A DNA stretch of 64,000 nt from Enterococcus quebecensis (GTDB taxonomy: Bacteria; Bacillota; Bacilli; Lactobacillales; Enterococcaceae). Made by a program: the position numbers and the translations under genes. The stretch spans positions 186,001-250,000 of the forward strand of contig NZ_MIKB01000015.1 of assembly GCF_001730365.1 (NCBI RefSeq), in the 5' to 3' direction. A model generated the notes under the pieces. That model did not search any database and was not told the DNA's origin. It worked only from the letters and a program-made list of their open reading frames with translations. Shown in pieces: positions 29,601 to 38,992 of this stretch; positions within the stretch are counted from its first letter, which is position 1, and each line of letters opens with the position of its first letter.

Positions 29601-29632
29601 AACAAAAAAAGCCGAAGGGAAATCCCTTCGAC
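29601..29632 (-). terminator. Terminator of tuf / str operon
   Basis: CGAAGGG / CCCTTCG (29613-29619 with 29624-29630) followed on the minus strand by seven T. A second small hairpin (CCGATG / CGTCGG, about 29651-29667) lies between it and the tuf stop. Confidence 0.85.
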
Positions 29633-29698
29633 TTACGTCCGAGTACGCCGATGTTTTACGTCGGTTTTATTGCTTTATATTAAATAGTTATATTTAAA

Positions 29699-30886
29699 TT
29701 ATTTAGTGATTTCTGAAACAACGCCTGAACCAACAGTACGTCCGCCTTCACGAATTGAGAAACGAGTTCCGTCTTCGATAGCGATTGGGTGGATTAATTC
29801 CACGTCCATTGCTACGTTATCACCAGGCATTACCATTTCGATACCTTCTGGTAATTCAACTACACCAGTTACGTCAGTTGTACGGAAGTAGAACTGAGGA
29901 CGGTAGTTTGTGAAGAATGGAGTGTGACGTCCGCCTTCTTCTTTTGATAAAACATAAACTTCAGCTTTAAATTTTGTGTGTGGAGTGATTGAAGCAGGTT
30001 TTGCCAATACTTGTCCACGTTCGATATCTTCACGTGCAACACCACGTAATAAAGCACCGATGTTATCGCCAGCTTCAGCGTAGTCTAATAATTTACGGAA
30101 CATTTCAACACCTGTAACAGTTGTTTTAGATGTTTCTTCTTTAATACCAACGATTTCGATTTCGTCACCAACGCGAACTTCTCCACGTTCAACACGACCT
30201 GTAGCAACAGTACCACGTCCAGTGATTGAGAATACGTCCTCAACTGGCATCATGAATGGTTTGTCAGTATCACGAGTTGGAGTTGGGATGTACTCATCAA
30301 CTGCAGCCATTAATTCCATGATTTTTTCTTCGTATGAAGCGTCGCCTTCTAGGGCTTTCAAAGCAGAACCAGCGATAACAGGAGTGTCATCACCTGGGAA
30401 GTCGTATTCAGATAATAGATCACGAACTTCCATTTCTACTAATTCTAATAATTCTTCGTCATCAACCATATCCATTTTGTTTAAGAAAACAACGATGTAT
30501 GGTACACCAACGTTACGTGATAACAAGATGTGCTCACGAGTTTGAGGCATAGGACCATCAGCAGCAGATACTACTAAGATAGCTCCATCCATTTGTGCAG
30601 CACCAGTGATCATGTTTTTAACGTAATCCGCGTGTCCTGGGCAATCCACGTGCGCGTAGTGACGAGCATCAGTTTCATACTCGATGTGAGAAGTGTTGAT
30701 TGTGATACCACGTTCTTTTTCTTCTGGAGCGTTATCGATATCAGCATAGTTTTGAGCTTCACCGCCACCGTGTTTAGCTAACACAGTTGCAATTGCAGCA
30801 GTTAATGTAGTTTTACCATGGTCAACGTGTCCAATAGTACCAATGTTTACATGGGGTTTAGAACGGTCAAATTTTTCTTTAGCCAT
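29699..30886 (-). CDS. tuf: Translation elongation factor Tu
   Basis: 395 residues. The GTPase domain has GHVDHGKT (G1), DCPGHADY (G3) and NKMD (G4); domains 2 and 3 follow, ending [17 protein letters not shown]-Tu carries aminoacyl-tRNA to the ribosome. Residues around [17 protein letters not shown] and the kirromycin-site region look normal. Last gene of the str operon, 139 bp after fusA, possibly with its own promoter. Confidence 0.98.
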   Translation of the reverse strand: MAKEKFDRSKPHVNIGTIGHVDHGKTTLTAAIATVLAKHGGGEAQNYADIDNAPEEKERGITINTSHIEYETDARHYAHVDCPGHADYVKNMITGAAQMDGAILVVSAADGPMPQTREHILLSRNVGVPYIVVFLNKMDMVDDEELLELVEMEVRDLLSEYDFPGDDTPVIAGSALKALEGDASYEEKIMELMAAVDEYIPTPTRDTDKPFMMPVEDVFSITGRGTVATGRVERGEVRVGDEIEIVGIKEETSKTTVTGVEMFRKLLDYAEAGDNIGALLRGVAREDIERGQVLAKPASITPHTKFKAEVYVLSKEEGGRHTPFFTNYRPQFYFRTTDVTGVVELPEGIEMVMPGDNVAMDVELIHPIAIEDGTRFSIREGGRTVGSGVVSEITK

Positions 30887-30913
30887 TTTAAATGTTCCTC
30901 CTAAAATATATGA

Positions 30914-30943
30914 ATTTTATTTTTATTTGATAGATAGTGACAA
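30914..30943 (-). promoter_or_regulatory. Possible tuf-specific promoter
   Basis: In the fusA-tuf gap the minus strand has TTGTCA (30938-30943) and TAAAAT (30914-30919) 18 bp apart. Separate tuf transcripts are common in Gram-positives. Confidence 0.45.
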
Positions 30944-31025
30944 CTACCTGATCATCTTTAATTAGTTTACCTGAAATCCTTAGAAAATCCTAGTCATAAA
31001 TAAGCACGTAGCTATTTCTTAACTA

Positions 31026-33113
31026 TTAAGCGTTGTTTCCACCATTTTTCTTGATGATTTCTTCTTGTACAGATTTTGGTACGTCTTCATAGTGGTCAAA
31101 GACCATCATAAATGTACCGCGACCTTGTGTTGCTGAACGTAATGTTGTAGCGTAGCCGAACATTTCAGCTAGAGGCACCATCGCGTTAACGATTTGTGAG
31201 TTACCGTGTGCTTCCATTCCTTCAACACGTCCACGACGACTTGTAACGTGTCCCATGATATCACCTAAGTAATCTTCTGGTACAGTGATCGTTACTTTCA
31301 TCATTGGTTCTAAGATAACTGGGTTAGCTTTCTTAGCAGCCGCACGTAGAGCCATAGAAGCTGCTACACGGAAGGCTGTTTCATTTGAATCGACATCATG
31401 GTATGAACCATCGTAAAGTTTTGCTTTAATATCAACTAATGGATATCCAGCAAGAACACCGTTGTTCATTGATTCTGCCAAGCCTTTTTCAACCGCTGGG
31501 ATGTATTCACGAGGAACCACACCACCGACGATGGCATTTTCAAATTCAAAACCTTTTCCTTCTTCGTTTGGTGTAAATTCAACCCAGACATGTCCGTATT
31601 GACCTTTACCACCAGACTGACGTACAAACTTACCTTCTGCCTGAGTTAAAGGCGCACGGAAAGTTTCACGGTATGATACTTGAGGAGCACCAACGTTTGC
31701 TTCAACCTTGAACTCACGTCTCATACGGTCTACTAATACGTCTAAGTGCAATTCGCCCATACCAGAGATAACTGTTTCACCAGTTTCAACGTTTGTTTCA
31801 ACGCGGAATGATGGATCTTCTTCTGCAAGTTTTTGCAGAGCCACACCCATTTTATCTTGGTCAGCTTTTGATTTAGGTTCAACAGCTACTTGGATAACCG
31901 GTTCTGGGAACTCAATTGATTCAAGAATAACTGGTGAATCTACCGCACATAAAGTATCACCAGTTGTTGTATCTTTCAATCCAACAGCGGCAGCGATATC
32001 TCCTGAGAACACTTTGTCGATTTCTTTACGTGTGTTCGCGTGCATTTGTAAAATACGACCGATACGTTCTTTTTTGTCTTTAGAAGCGTTCAATACGTAT
32101 GAACCACTTTCAAGGACACCAGAATAGACACGGAAGAATGTTAAACGACCTACGAATGGGTCAGTCATAACTTTAAATGCTAGTGATGCAAAAGGTGCTT
32201 CGTCATCAGCAGGACGAGTTGTTTCTTCGTCTGTTTTAACGTCGATCCCTTTGATTGCATCAATATCTAGTGGTGATGGCAAGTAATCAAGAACTGCATC
32301 AAGCATTATTTGAACACCTTTATTTTTAAAGGCAGACCCACACATTACTGGGAAGAATTCAACGTTAATCGTTGCTTGACGGATACCCGCTTTTAATTCT
32401 TCGATTGTAATTTCTTCACCGTCTAAATATTTCATCATTAGGTCTTCATCAGTTTCAGCAACAGCTTCAACTAATTTTTCACGCCATTCAACTGCTTGAT
32501 CCATATATTCTTCTGGAATCTCAGTTTCTTGAATGTCAGTACCTAAATCATTTGTATAAATTTCAGCTTTCATCGTAATTAAATCGATGATCCCTGTGAA
32601 GTTATCTTCTGAACCAATTGGTAATTGGATTGGATGAGCATTAGCTTGTAAACGATCATGTAATGAGTTTACAGAGTATAAGAAATCCGCACCGATTTTA
32701 TCCATTTTATTACAGAAAACAATACGTGGAACTTTATAATCAGTTGCTTGACGCCAAACTGTTTCAGTTTGAGGCTCCACGCCTGATTGTGAGTCAAGAA
32801 CGGTTACAGCACCATCTAATACACGTAATGAGCGTTGAACTTCAATAGTGAAATCCACGTGTCCTGGTGTATCAATGATATTTACACGGTAACCTTTCCA
32901 TTCTGCAGTTGTTGCAGCAGATGTGATAGTAATACCACGTTCTTGTTCTTGTTCCATCCAGTCCATTTGTGATGCACCTTCGTGTGTTTCACCAATTTTA
33001 TGGATTTTACCAGTATAGTATAAAATACGCTCTGTTGTTGTTGTTTTACCCGCATCAACGTGCGCCATAATACCGATATTACGAGTGTTTTCCAACGAAA
33101 ATTCTCTTGGCAT
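31026..33113 (-). CDS. fusA: Translation elongation factor G
   Basis: 695 residues. G1 motif AHVDAGKTT, switch [14 protein letters not shown], then domains II-V (domain [22 protein letters not shown], domain [22 protein letters not shown]). EF-G catalyses translocation and, with RRF, ribosome recycling. Str operon order rpsL-rpsG-fusA-tuf. Confidence 0.98.
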   Translation of the reverse strand: MPREFSLENTRNIGIMAHVDAGKTTTTERILYYTGKIHKIGETHEGASQMDWMEQEQERGITITSAATTAEWKGYRVNIIDTPGHVDFTIEVQRSLRVLDGAVTVLDSQSGVEPQTETVWRQATDYKVPRIVFCNKMDKIGADFLYSVNSLHDRLQANAHPIQLPIGSEDNFTGIIDLITMKAEIYTNDLGTDIQETEIPEEYMDQAVEWREKLVEAVAETDEDLMMKYLDGEEITIEELKAGIRQATINVEFFPVMCGSAFKNKGVQIMLDAVLDYLPSPLDIDAIKGIDVKTDEETTRPADDEAPFASLAFKVMTDPFVGRLTFFRVYSGVLESGSYVLNASKDKKERIGRILQMHANTRKEIDKVFSGDIAAAVGLKDTTTGDTLCAVDSPVILESIEFPEPVIQVAVEPKSKADQDKMGVALQKLAEEDPSFRVETNVETGETVISGMGELHLDVLVDRMRREFKVEANVGAPQVSYRETFRAPLTQAEGKFVRQSGGKGQYGHVWVEFTPNEEGKGFEFENAIVGGVVPREYIPAVEKGLAESMNNGVLAGYPLVDIKAKLYDGSYHDVDSNETAFRVAASMALRAAAKKANPVILEPMMKVTITVPEDYLGDIMGHVTSRRGRVEGMEAHGNSQIVNAMVPLAEMFGYATTLRSATQGRGTFMMVFDHYEDVPKSVQEEIIKKNGGNNA

Positions 33114-33193
33114 TCTAGGTTTCTCCTCTCTTTATTTAAATCGATTGTAAAGTGACTGTCTGCAGTAAAGTTAAATTACATACAGAGAGGATC

Positions 33194-33664
33194 TTACCAA
33201 CGATAGTGTGCAAACGCACGGTTAGCGTCCGCCATTTTGTGTGTGTCTTCACGTTTTTTAACAGAAGCACCAGTGTTATTGGCAGCATCCATGATTTCTT
33301 TCGCTAAACGTTGTTCCATTGTATGTTCACCGCGTAGGCGAGCATAGTTAACAACCCAACGTAAACCTAAAGTTGTACGACGTTCTGGACGAACTTCAAC
33401 TGGTACTTGGTAGTTAGAACCCCCAACACGGCGAGCTTTAACTTCTAAGACAGGCATAACGTTTTTCATTGCTTGTTCGAAAACTTCCAATGGGTCGTTC
33501 CCTGTAGATTCTTTGATAATATCAAATGAATTATAGATAATATTAGCAGCAATCCCGCGTTTTCCATCAACCATTACACGGTTGATCAAGCGAGTTACTA
33601 ATTTTGAGTTATAAATTGGATCTGGTAAAACATCGCGTTTTGTAACAGGACCTTTACGTGGCAT
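33194..33664 (-). CDS. rpsG: 30S ribosomal protein S7
   Basis: 156 residues, [20 protein letters not shown], with [22 protein letters not shown]. Primary binder of the 3' major domain of 16S rRNA in the head. AGGAGG precedes the ATG. Confidence 0.97.
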   Translation of the reverse strand: MPRKGPVTKRDVLPDPIYNSKLVTRLINRVMVDGKRGIAANIIYNSFDIIKESTGNDPLEVFEQAMKNVMPVLEVKARRVGGSNYQVPVEVRPERRTTLGLRWVVNYARLRGEHTMEQRLAKEIMDAANNTGASVKKREDTHKMADANRAFAHYRW

Positions 33665-33720
33665 CCGTAACTCCTCCTTCCGAAAATTCTTTATTATATA
33701 AGACCTTAGTGATTGTCAAA

Positions 33721-34140
33721 TTATTTAGCAGCTTTAGGCATTTTAGTACCATATTTAGAGCGGCTTTGTTTACGATCTGTAACACCGGCTGTATCAAGCG
33801 CACCACGTACGATGTGATAACGTACCCCTGGTAAGTCTTTTACACGTCCACCGCGTAATAATACCACGCTATGTTCTTGTAAGTTGTGACCAATCCCTGG
33901 GATATAAGCTGTTACTTCGATTAAGTTAGACAAACGAACACGGGCATATTTACGTAAAGCTGAGTTCGGTTTTTTAGGTGTCATAGTTCCCACACGAGTA
34001 CAAACCCCACGCTTTTGTGGTGAATTTACGTTCGTTTGAGATTTCTTAAAGCTATTATATCCTTTGTTTAACGCTGGTGAATTAGATTTTTCCACCTTTG
34101 ATTTACGAGGTTTACGTACTAATTGATTAATTGTAGGCAT
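33721..34140 (-). CDS. rpsL: 30S ribosomal protein S12
   Basis: 139 residues. S12 monitors decoding in the A site. The two streptomycin-resistance positions read Lys ([13 protein letters not shown] and [13 protein letters not shown]), so the sequence looks streptomycin-sensitive at this locus. First gene of the str operon, preceded by a roughly 155-nt leader and a near-consensus promoter. Confidence 0.97.
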   Translation of the reverse strand: MPTINQLVRKPRKSKVEKSNSPALNKGYNSFKKSQTNVNSPQKRGVCTRVGTMTPKKPNSALRKYARVRLSNLIEVTAYIPGIGHNLQEHSVVLLRGGRVKDLPGVRYHIVRGALDTAGVTDRKQSRSKYGTKMPKAAK

Positions 34141-34296
34141 TCCTTGTTTCCTCCTTCCTCATTTCGCATCTAGTCCCACACATCCAGGTGGTTCTTTTTT
34201 AGCGATAAAAAATAATGCAATCTCTGCACTCATTATCAAATATGCTTCGATAGACAGTCAGCACGTCTCCAACGAGAGACCTGTAGATAAAGCACC
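34141..34296 (-). promoter_or_regulatory. str operon 5' leader with hairpins
   Basis: The transcribed leader upstream of rpsL contains a perfect stem GTCTC / GAGAC (34265-34269 with 34276-34280) close to the start site, and an imperfect ATAATG / CATTAT dyad (about 34210-34235). AAGGAGG-type site just before rpsL. Function is unproven; autogenous control by a str-operon protein is conceivable. Confidence 0.5.
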
Positions 34297-34302
34297 TTTG
34301 AC

Positions 34303-34331
34303 ATCATATCATGCACCTATTCATTTGTCAA
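34303..34331 (-). promoter_or_regulatory. str operon promoter
   Basis: On the minus strand TTGACA (34326-34331), a perfect -35 box, and TATGAT (34303-34308) with 17-bp spacing. Confidence 0.88.
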
Positions 34332-34756
34332 TTTCTTTCTTTACTTTTAAAACGATAAATTATAATGCCTACTTTTATACATCACCCACACTGCCAAATA
34401 AACAGTTTCTTTTCAATACGGTGTTGGTTTTGCGAACGTTACGAAAGATTAATTGGGTCGAATTTCATTTGCCCCCCCCACAAAGAAAGACATCTAGCGC
34501 TACAAACTATCCTATAATTTCAAGATTCAATACGACTAATATAACTGACTCGATTGCAAATGCCACCATTAAATATACTAAATGATTGGAAAAACTTTTC
34601 TTCTGAAAATCCAACAGCTATAAAGAGCTATACCGTTCACTTTACTAAATAAATTCTCAATTAAAAATCTCAATAAAGCTATTCAATCAGCTATCTTTTT
34701 TGATCTCTTGCATGTATTATATTTGTGTGATAGTTAAACAGGAGAGGATGTTTATA
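34332..34756. other. Gene-free region between str operon and rpiA
   Basis: AT-rich sequence with no convincing gene. A run of eight C (34472-34479) stands out. The 95-codon plus-strand frame at 34298-34585 begins inside the str promoter, has no ribosome binding site and low-complexity Thr/Asn/Ile composition. The rpiA promoter must lie near 34690-34740 (for example TATTAT after TGCATG), but no clear -35 is seen. Confidence 0.5.
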
Positions 34757-35434
34757 ATGAATCTGAAACAAATGGCAGGGATTGAAGCAGCAAAATATGT
34801 AACCGATGGTATGATCGTAGGTCTCGGAACAGGATCTACCGCAAAATTTATGGTAGATGAAATTGGTCGACGTGTGAAAGAAGAGGGTCTATCAATCATT
34901 GGTGTCACCACCTCAAAAGAAACAGAGCGTCAGGCACAAGCATTAGGTATCCCTTTAAAAAGTATTGATGAAGTTCCTTATGTGGATTTAACAATTGACG
35001 GAGCAGATGAAATCAGTGCAGACTTCCAAGGCATCAAAGGCGGAGGAGCGGCTTTATTGTTTGAAAAAGTCGTTGCTACCTATTCAAAAAAATGTATTTG
35101 GATCGTTGATGAATCTAAGTTAGTTAACAAACTAGGAAAATTCCCATTGCCCGTTGAAGTAATTCCTTATGGCAGTCAGCAATTAGTTCAATTGTTTGAA
35201 GAGAAAGGTTTTGCCCCTGTTTTACGCAAAACATCTGCTGGGGAAATCTTAGTGACAGACGGCGGTCATTATATCATTGATCTTCATTTAAAAGAAATTA
35301 ATGATCCAATTGCTTTAGGGGATTATTTAGATCACCTAGTTGGTGTTGTAGAACATGGATTATTTCTTCATATTGTTTCAACCGTTATCGTTGGTGGAGA
35401 AACAGGCCCTAGAACTATCAACGTTCCAGAGTAA
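34757..35434 (+). CDS. rpiA: Ribose-5-phosphate isomerase A
   Basis: 225 residues. Interconverts ribose 5-phosphate and ribulose 5-phosphate in the pentose phosphate pathway, linking to ribose released by nucleoside catabolism in this window. Signatures [12 protein letters not shown] (about 20-31), [11 protein letters not shown] (about 80) and [14 protein letters not shown] (about 95-108) are intact. Of several possible starts, the ATG at 34757 is at the best distance from AGGAGAGG; the upstream extension overlaps the likely promoter. Confidence 0.95.
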   Translation: MNLKQMAGIEAAKYVTDGMIVGLGTGSTAKFMVDEIGRRVKEEGLSIIGVTTSKETERQAQALGIPLKSIDEVPYVDLTIDGADEISADFQGIKGGGAALLFEKVVATYSKKCIWIVDESKLVNKLGKFPLPVEVIPYGSQQLVQLFEEKGFAPVLRKTSAGEILVTDGGHYIIDLHLKEINDPIALGDYLDHLVGVVEHGLFLHIVSTVIVGGETGPRTINVPE

Positions 35435-35565
35435 ATAAACATTTGAATAAGATTTGAAAAAGAAGAATAACATTAAAAAAAGATAAAAAAATGACTTTCA
35501 TTTCGTCTAGTTATATGCTACATTTTTAGTATCCTAATTTACTTTTTTACTAGAAAGGACGAACG

Positions 35566-36153
35566 ATGAAAATATTTGGTTATGCACGTACAACAATCAA
35601 CGATAATGATCTAGACGCTCAACTCAACACGTTATCTGACTATGGTTGTGATGAAATTTTTCACGAGTCTTTTGACATCACCAACGCCAAACATGTCGTC
35701 TCTGAATTGGAGAATGTTCTCAGCAACTTAAAAGCTGGTGACACATTAGTCATCTGTCGCTTAAATAGATTAGGACGTTCTACTTGCCAGTTGACTGAAC
35801 TCTCACAATCTTTTAAAGGATCCGGCATCCATTTAGTCAGCCTTGATGAGAATATCGATACACGACACCCGATGGGTGAAATTTATTTTAAGTTAATGAA
35901 CGGATTATCAGCTATGGAAAGCGATCTAATCAAAGAACGTACCTTAGTCGGATTGAATAATGCTCGAAAAAAAGGAAAAATCGGCGGTCGTCCTAAGATA
36001 GATAAAAAAATCGTAAAAAAAATCCGACACTTATATCATGAAAAAAAAGAAACGATTCAATTCATTTCCACAAAATGCAATGTTTCAGTCGGCACTTGTT
36101 ACAAATACATCAATTTATCTGAAGCGGATCTCGCTAAGATTTCACAAGAATAA
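35566..36153 (+). CDS. Small serine-recombinase homologue with altered active site
   Basis: 195 residues, colinear with Tn3/gamma-delta resolvases and Hin/Gin invertases: N-terminal catalytic fold (FGYARTTINDNDLDAQLNTL), long E-helix (MGEIYFKLMNGLSAMESDLI), linker GGRPKI and C-terminal helix-turn-helix (IQFISTKCNVSVGTCYKYI). However, the nucleophile Ser10 of the YARVS motif is Thr10, Asp67 of KLDRLGR is Asn67 (CRLNRLGRST), and the Arg45 region is not conserved. Arg8, Arg68 and Arg71 remain. It may be catalytically dead and act as a sequence-specific DNA-binding protein, or use Thr. No inverted-repeat transposon or res site was found around it. AGAAAGG precedes the ATG. Confidence 0.82.
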   Translation: MKIFGYARTTINDNDLDAQLNTLSDYGCDEIFHESFDITNAKHVVSELENVLSNLKAGDTLVICRLNRLGRSTCQLTELSQSFKGSGIHLVSLDENIDTRHPMGEIYFKLMNGLSAMESDLIKERTLVGLNNARKKGKIGGRPKIDKKIVKKIRHLYHEKKETIQFISTKCNVSVGTCYKYINLSEADLAKISQE

Positions 36154-36180
36154 TTTACAGTTTAATAGAAACAACTCTAC

Positions 36181-36217
36181 AGAAGACTGCAATAAAACCT
36201 TGCAGTCTTCTTAATTT
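36181..36217 (+). terminator. Terminator after the recombinase homologue
   Basis: A perfect 12-bp stem AGAAGACTGCAA / TTGCAGTCTTCT (36181-36192 with 36200-36211) with a 7-nt loop, followed by an interrupted T-rich stretch. Confidence 0.75.
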
Positions 36218-36286
36218 ATATCTTTTTTCCAAAAACATCCTTATTTAGATATCCTCAACTTTCAATATTTACCAATAAATTTACAA

Positions 36287-36315
36287 TGGAAATCTATTTT
36301 AAAACGGTGTACAAT
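36287..36315 (+). promoter_or_regulatory. gpmA promoter candidate
   Basis: TACAAT (36310-36315) with TGGAAA (36287-36292) 17 bp upstream, about 50 bp before the gpmA ATG. The -35 box is weak. Confidence 0.5.
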
Positions 36316-36365
36316 AGAAAAGGAAATGAAAGTTTCAGAAACTACAACTCAAAGGAGAGCTATAC

Positions 36366-37052
36366 ATGCCAAAATTAGTTTTTTCTCGTCATGGACTTAG
36401 TGAATGGAATGCTTTGAATCAATTTACCGGTTGGGCTGATGTTGATTTAGCACCAGAAGGTGTTGAAGAAGCAATCGAAGGCGGCCGCAAAATCAAAGAA
36501 GCTGGAATTGAATTCGACATAGCCTACACTTCTGTATTAACTCGCGCCATCAAAACATGTAATTTACTTTTGGAAAACTCTGATCAATTATGGGTACCTC
36601 AAATCAAATCTTGGCGTTTAAACGAACGTCATTATGGTAAATTACAAGGTTTAAACAAAAAAGAAACCGCTGAAAAATACGGAGATGACCAAGTACACAT
36701 TTGGCGTCGTTCTTATGATACTCTTCCTCCATTAATGGAAGCAAATGATGAAGGTTCTGCTGCAAACGATCGCCGTTATGCAATGTTAGACCAACGTGAT
36801 GTTCCTGGTGGAGAAAACTTAAAAGTGACTCTAGAGCGTGCATTACCATTCTGGCAAGACGAAATTGCACCTGCTTTACTAGACAACAAAACTGTTTTAG
36901 TAGCAGCTCACGGTAACTCTTTACGTGCTTTAGCTAAACATATCGAAGGCATTTCAGATGAAGATATTATGGATCTTGAAATCCCAACAGGCCAACCGCT
37001 TGTTTATGAATTAAATGACGACCTAACAGTAGCGAAAAAATACTACTTATAA
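36366..37052 (+). CDS. gpmA: Phosphoglycerate mutase, 2,3-bisphosphoglycerate-dependent
   Basis: 228 residues. Interconverts 3- and 2-phosphoglycerate in glycolysis. The phosphohistidine motif SRHGLSEWN (His8), the substrate loop [18 protein letters not shown] and the second histidine in [11 protein letters not shown] (about His181) are present. AAAGGAG lies before the ATG. Monocistronic, between terminators. Confidence 0.97.
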   Translation: MPKLVFSRHGLSEWNALNQFTGWADVDLAPEGVEEAIEGGRKIKEAGIEFDIAYTSVLTRAIKTCNLLLENSDQLWVPQIKSWRLNERHYGKLQGLNKKETAEKYGDDQVHIWRRSYDTLPPLMEANDEGSAANDRRYAMLDQRDVPGGENLKVTLERALPFWQDEIAPALLDNKTVLVAAHGNSLRALAKHIEGISDEDIMDLEIPTGQPLVYELNDDLTVAKKYYL

Positions 37053-37061
37053 AAATTAATA

Positions 37062-37109
37062 GAGGTTGAGACAAAAGTTTTTTACTTTTTTGTCTCAACC
37101 TCATTTTTT
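37062..37109 (+). terminator. Bidirectional terminator between gpmA and the convergent gene
   Basis: A perfect 15-bp stem (37062-37076 with 37088-37102) with T-rich sequence on the plus side (37104-37109) and A/T-rich sequence on the minus side serves two convergent genes. Confidence 0.88.
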
Positions 37110-37455
37110 ATGTCTTGCTCGATTCTTTTAAGTGTTGTTTTAACTGCTGGAGCCAAAGGGCAATACGATCTTGTTGCGTAACAAACTCAAAATCAGACAT
37201 ATTATAGTGAACATCATACTGTCCATCAACTAAACGAACCATGATAGAGGACCGTACATTCTCATCAAGGGCATCCGTTTGAGTCTGTTCACGATAAAAT
37301 ATCCAACTTGTTGCAAAAACAGAAACAGACTTCTGCAGGTCAGTTTGGATGATTTGACTGATTGTTTCGATCAATTCAGTTTGCTCTAGATCCTTAAAAT
37401 AGCCGTACCACAGCGTACGATTTTCAGAATACGTTTCATCAAATAATTGTTTCAT
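37108..37455 (-). CDS. Small protein of unknown function
   Basis: 115 residues, acidic and without membrane segment or signal peptide. I do not recognise it. It is rich in Gln, Asp and aromatic residues (NRTLWYGYFKDLEQTELIET; SWIFYREQTQTDALDENVRS; the C-terminal IALWLQQLKQHLKESSKT is helical). The ATG at 37453-37455 has GAGG nine bases upstream; the frame opens five codons earlier at a GTG that overlaps this site. It lies 37 bp downstream of the alcohol dehydrogenase gene on the same strand and may be co-transcribed. Confidence 0.7.
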   Translation of the reverse strand: MKQLFDETYSENRTLWYGYFKDLEQTELIETISQIIQTDLQKSVSVFATSWIFYREQTQTDALDENVRSSIMVRLVDGQYDVHYNMSDFEFVTQQDRIALWLQQLKQHLKESSKT

Positions 37456-37492
37456 TACGTTTATCCTCACTTCTATATATAGACCGAGTTAC

Positions 37493-38680
37493 CTATACAA
37501 AAATTGATTCAGTTAAACATTCCCGATAAATCGCTTCAACGTCTGACTCCGCTAACGGAACATAAGCATCTGTTTTAATTGTACTATGAGCCACCGCTTG
37601 TGTGGCCATCTCCACAAATTTATCCTCGTTGATCCCAACTTCTGGTAAGGTCATTGGGATACCGCAAGATTTAAAGAAATCATAGGTTGCTTGAATTCCT
37701 TGTTTGGCCGCTTTCATCTTGTCTTCCTCAGTGATTCCCCAAACATCTTTTGCAAATTGAGCAAATTTATCCACTGTTTGGTCTGATAATACATAGTTCA
37801 TCCATCTAGGAGTCAAAATCGCTAAACCGACACCGTGAGTAATATCATAAAACGCGCTTAATTCATGTTCCATCGCATGACAAGACCATGTTCCGCCTTT
37901 GCCGCTACCTGTCAAACCATTCAACGCTAAACTACTAGCCCACATCAAGTTTGCTCGTGCATCATAGTCATTTGGTGTTTCAATGGCTATTGGACAATTT
38001 TTAATAACAGTTCTCATCAAGCCTTCTGAAACAAAATCTTGAACATCTGTCCCAGTCGTTTGTCTGAAGTAATTCTCAAACAAATGACTAAGAATATCTG
38101 CTGAACCTGCTGCTGTTTGATTTTTTGGAACAGTAAATGTATTTTGCGGATCTAAGAATGAGACTTTTGGAATCATTGAAGGACCACCCATTCCTAGCTT
38201 TTGATTTGTTGTTAAATTAGAAATTACAGCACCCGCATTCATTTCACTACCTGTCGCAGCTAATGTCAAAACAGTCACTAGCGGCAAGGCTTTGCCGCCG
38301 TATCCTTTTTCCAAAACTAGATCCCAAACATCTTTATCAGAATAAAAACCTGCCGCAACAACTTTGGCACAATCAATGGTTGAACCCCCACCAACGGCTA
38401 AAATCACATCTACCTGATTCTCACGGCATAACTCAATCCCTTGACGAACCGTTTCGACACGAGGATTAGGTTCTACACCACTTAGTTCTACAACCGTGTT
38501 TTGATTTTTTTCAAATAAGTCGATAACTTGATCATACAACCCATTTTTCTTGATGCTACCGCCGCCATAAACTAAAAGGACGTTTTTCCCATAAACATTT
38601 AGTACATCAGTCAGTTCGGTAGCTAAACGGTCTTTCCCAAAACGAATATCTGTCGGTACATAAAATCTAAAATTATCCAA
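37493..38680 (-). CDS. Iron-containing alcohol dehydrogenase (BdhA/YugJ type)
   Basis: 395 residues, group III dehydrogenase, probably NAD(P)H-dependent reduction of an aldehyde such as butanal. The nucleotide loop VGGGSTIDCAKVVAAG (about 93-108) and metal ligands Asp and His in SADILSHLFENYF plus His residues in CHAMEHELSAFYDITHG are in place. The start is most likely the TTG at 38678-38680: GGAGG lies eight bases upstream, and the protein then begins DNFRFYVPTDIRFG, as in related proteins. The in-frame ATG five codons earlier sits on the Shine-Dalgarno sequence. Confidence 0.9.
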   Translation of the reverse strand: MDNFRFYVPTDIRFGKDRLATELTDVLNVYGKNVLLVYGGGSIKKNGLYDQVIDLFEKNQNTVVELSGVEPNPRVETVRQGIELCRENQVDVILAVGGGSTIDCAKVVAAGFYSDKDVWDLVLEKGYGGKALPLVTVLTLAATGSEMNAGAVISNLTTNQKLGMGGPSMIPKVSFLDPQNTFTVPKNQTAAGSADILSHLFENYFRQTTGTDVQDFVSEGLMRTVIKNCPIAIETPNDYDARANLMWASSLALNGLTGSGKGGTWSCHAMEHELSAFYDITHGVGLAILTPRWMNYVLSDQTVDKFAQFAKDVWGITEEDKMKAAKQGIQATYDFFKSCGIPMTLPEVGINEDKFVEMATQAVAHSTIKTDAYVPLAESDVEAIYRECLTESIFV

Positions 38681-38760
38681 TTTTTCTTCCTCCATTCAAT
38701 TAGTTTCCTCACTCTATTATAGAACAAGAACTCCGAAACTTCTCTCGCTTTGCTCTGACG

Positions 38761-38942
38761 CATCAGCTTTGCATGCAATCGCTGTGATTTCGTACGAACG
38801 GAACTTCGCTCTCTTCGTTCGCCAAGTATTGCGCATCATCAGCTCTGCATGCAGTCGCTGTGATTTTGTACGAACGGAACTTCGCTCTCTTCGTTCGCCA
38901 AGTATTGCGCATCATCAGCTCTGCATGCAGTCGCTGTGATTT
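38761..38942. repeat. 76-bp tandem repeat array (about 2.4 copies) with internal dyads
   Basis: The motif CATCAGCT(C/T)TGCATGCA starts at 38761, 38837 and 38913, an exact 76-bp period. The second unit and the start of the third are nearly identical; the first differs at a few bases. Each unit contains the palindrome CTGCATGCAG (diverged in the first copy) flanked by imperfect arms ATCACAGC / GCTGATGAT, and a CGAACG..CGTTCG hairpin. No ribosome binding site or long frame. It resembles REP/BIME-like structured repeats rather than a gene. Confidence 0.85.
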
Positions 38943-38949
38943 GCAATAA

Positions 38950-38986
38950 AAAGAGATTGAGGCGGATAACTGCTCTCAATCTCTTT
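38950..38986 (-). terminator. Terminator after deoD
   Basis: A perfect 12-bp stem AAAGAGATTGAG / CTCAATCTCTTT (38950-38961 with 38975-38986); the minus strand continues into T-rich sequence. It directly follows the deoD stop. Confidence 0.85.
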
Positions 38987-38992
38987 AAACTA

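Noticed and set aside
29869-30057. Frame inside tuf and similar frames inside fusA, rpoA and others
   Set aside because: Shadows of highly expressed genes with strong codon bias; no independent start signals.
34298-34585. 95-codon plus-strand open frame
   Set aside because: It starts inside the str promoter, lacks a ribosome binding site, crosses the C-run and has low-complexity composition.
35566-36153. Transposon-borne resolvase
   Set aside because: No transposase, terminal inverted repeats or res-like dyads were found around the gene, and the neighbours are housekeeping genes.
38761-38942. CRISPR array
   Set aside because: The repeats are directly abutting 76-bp units without unique spacers, and no cas genes are present.
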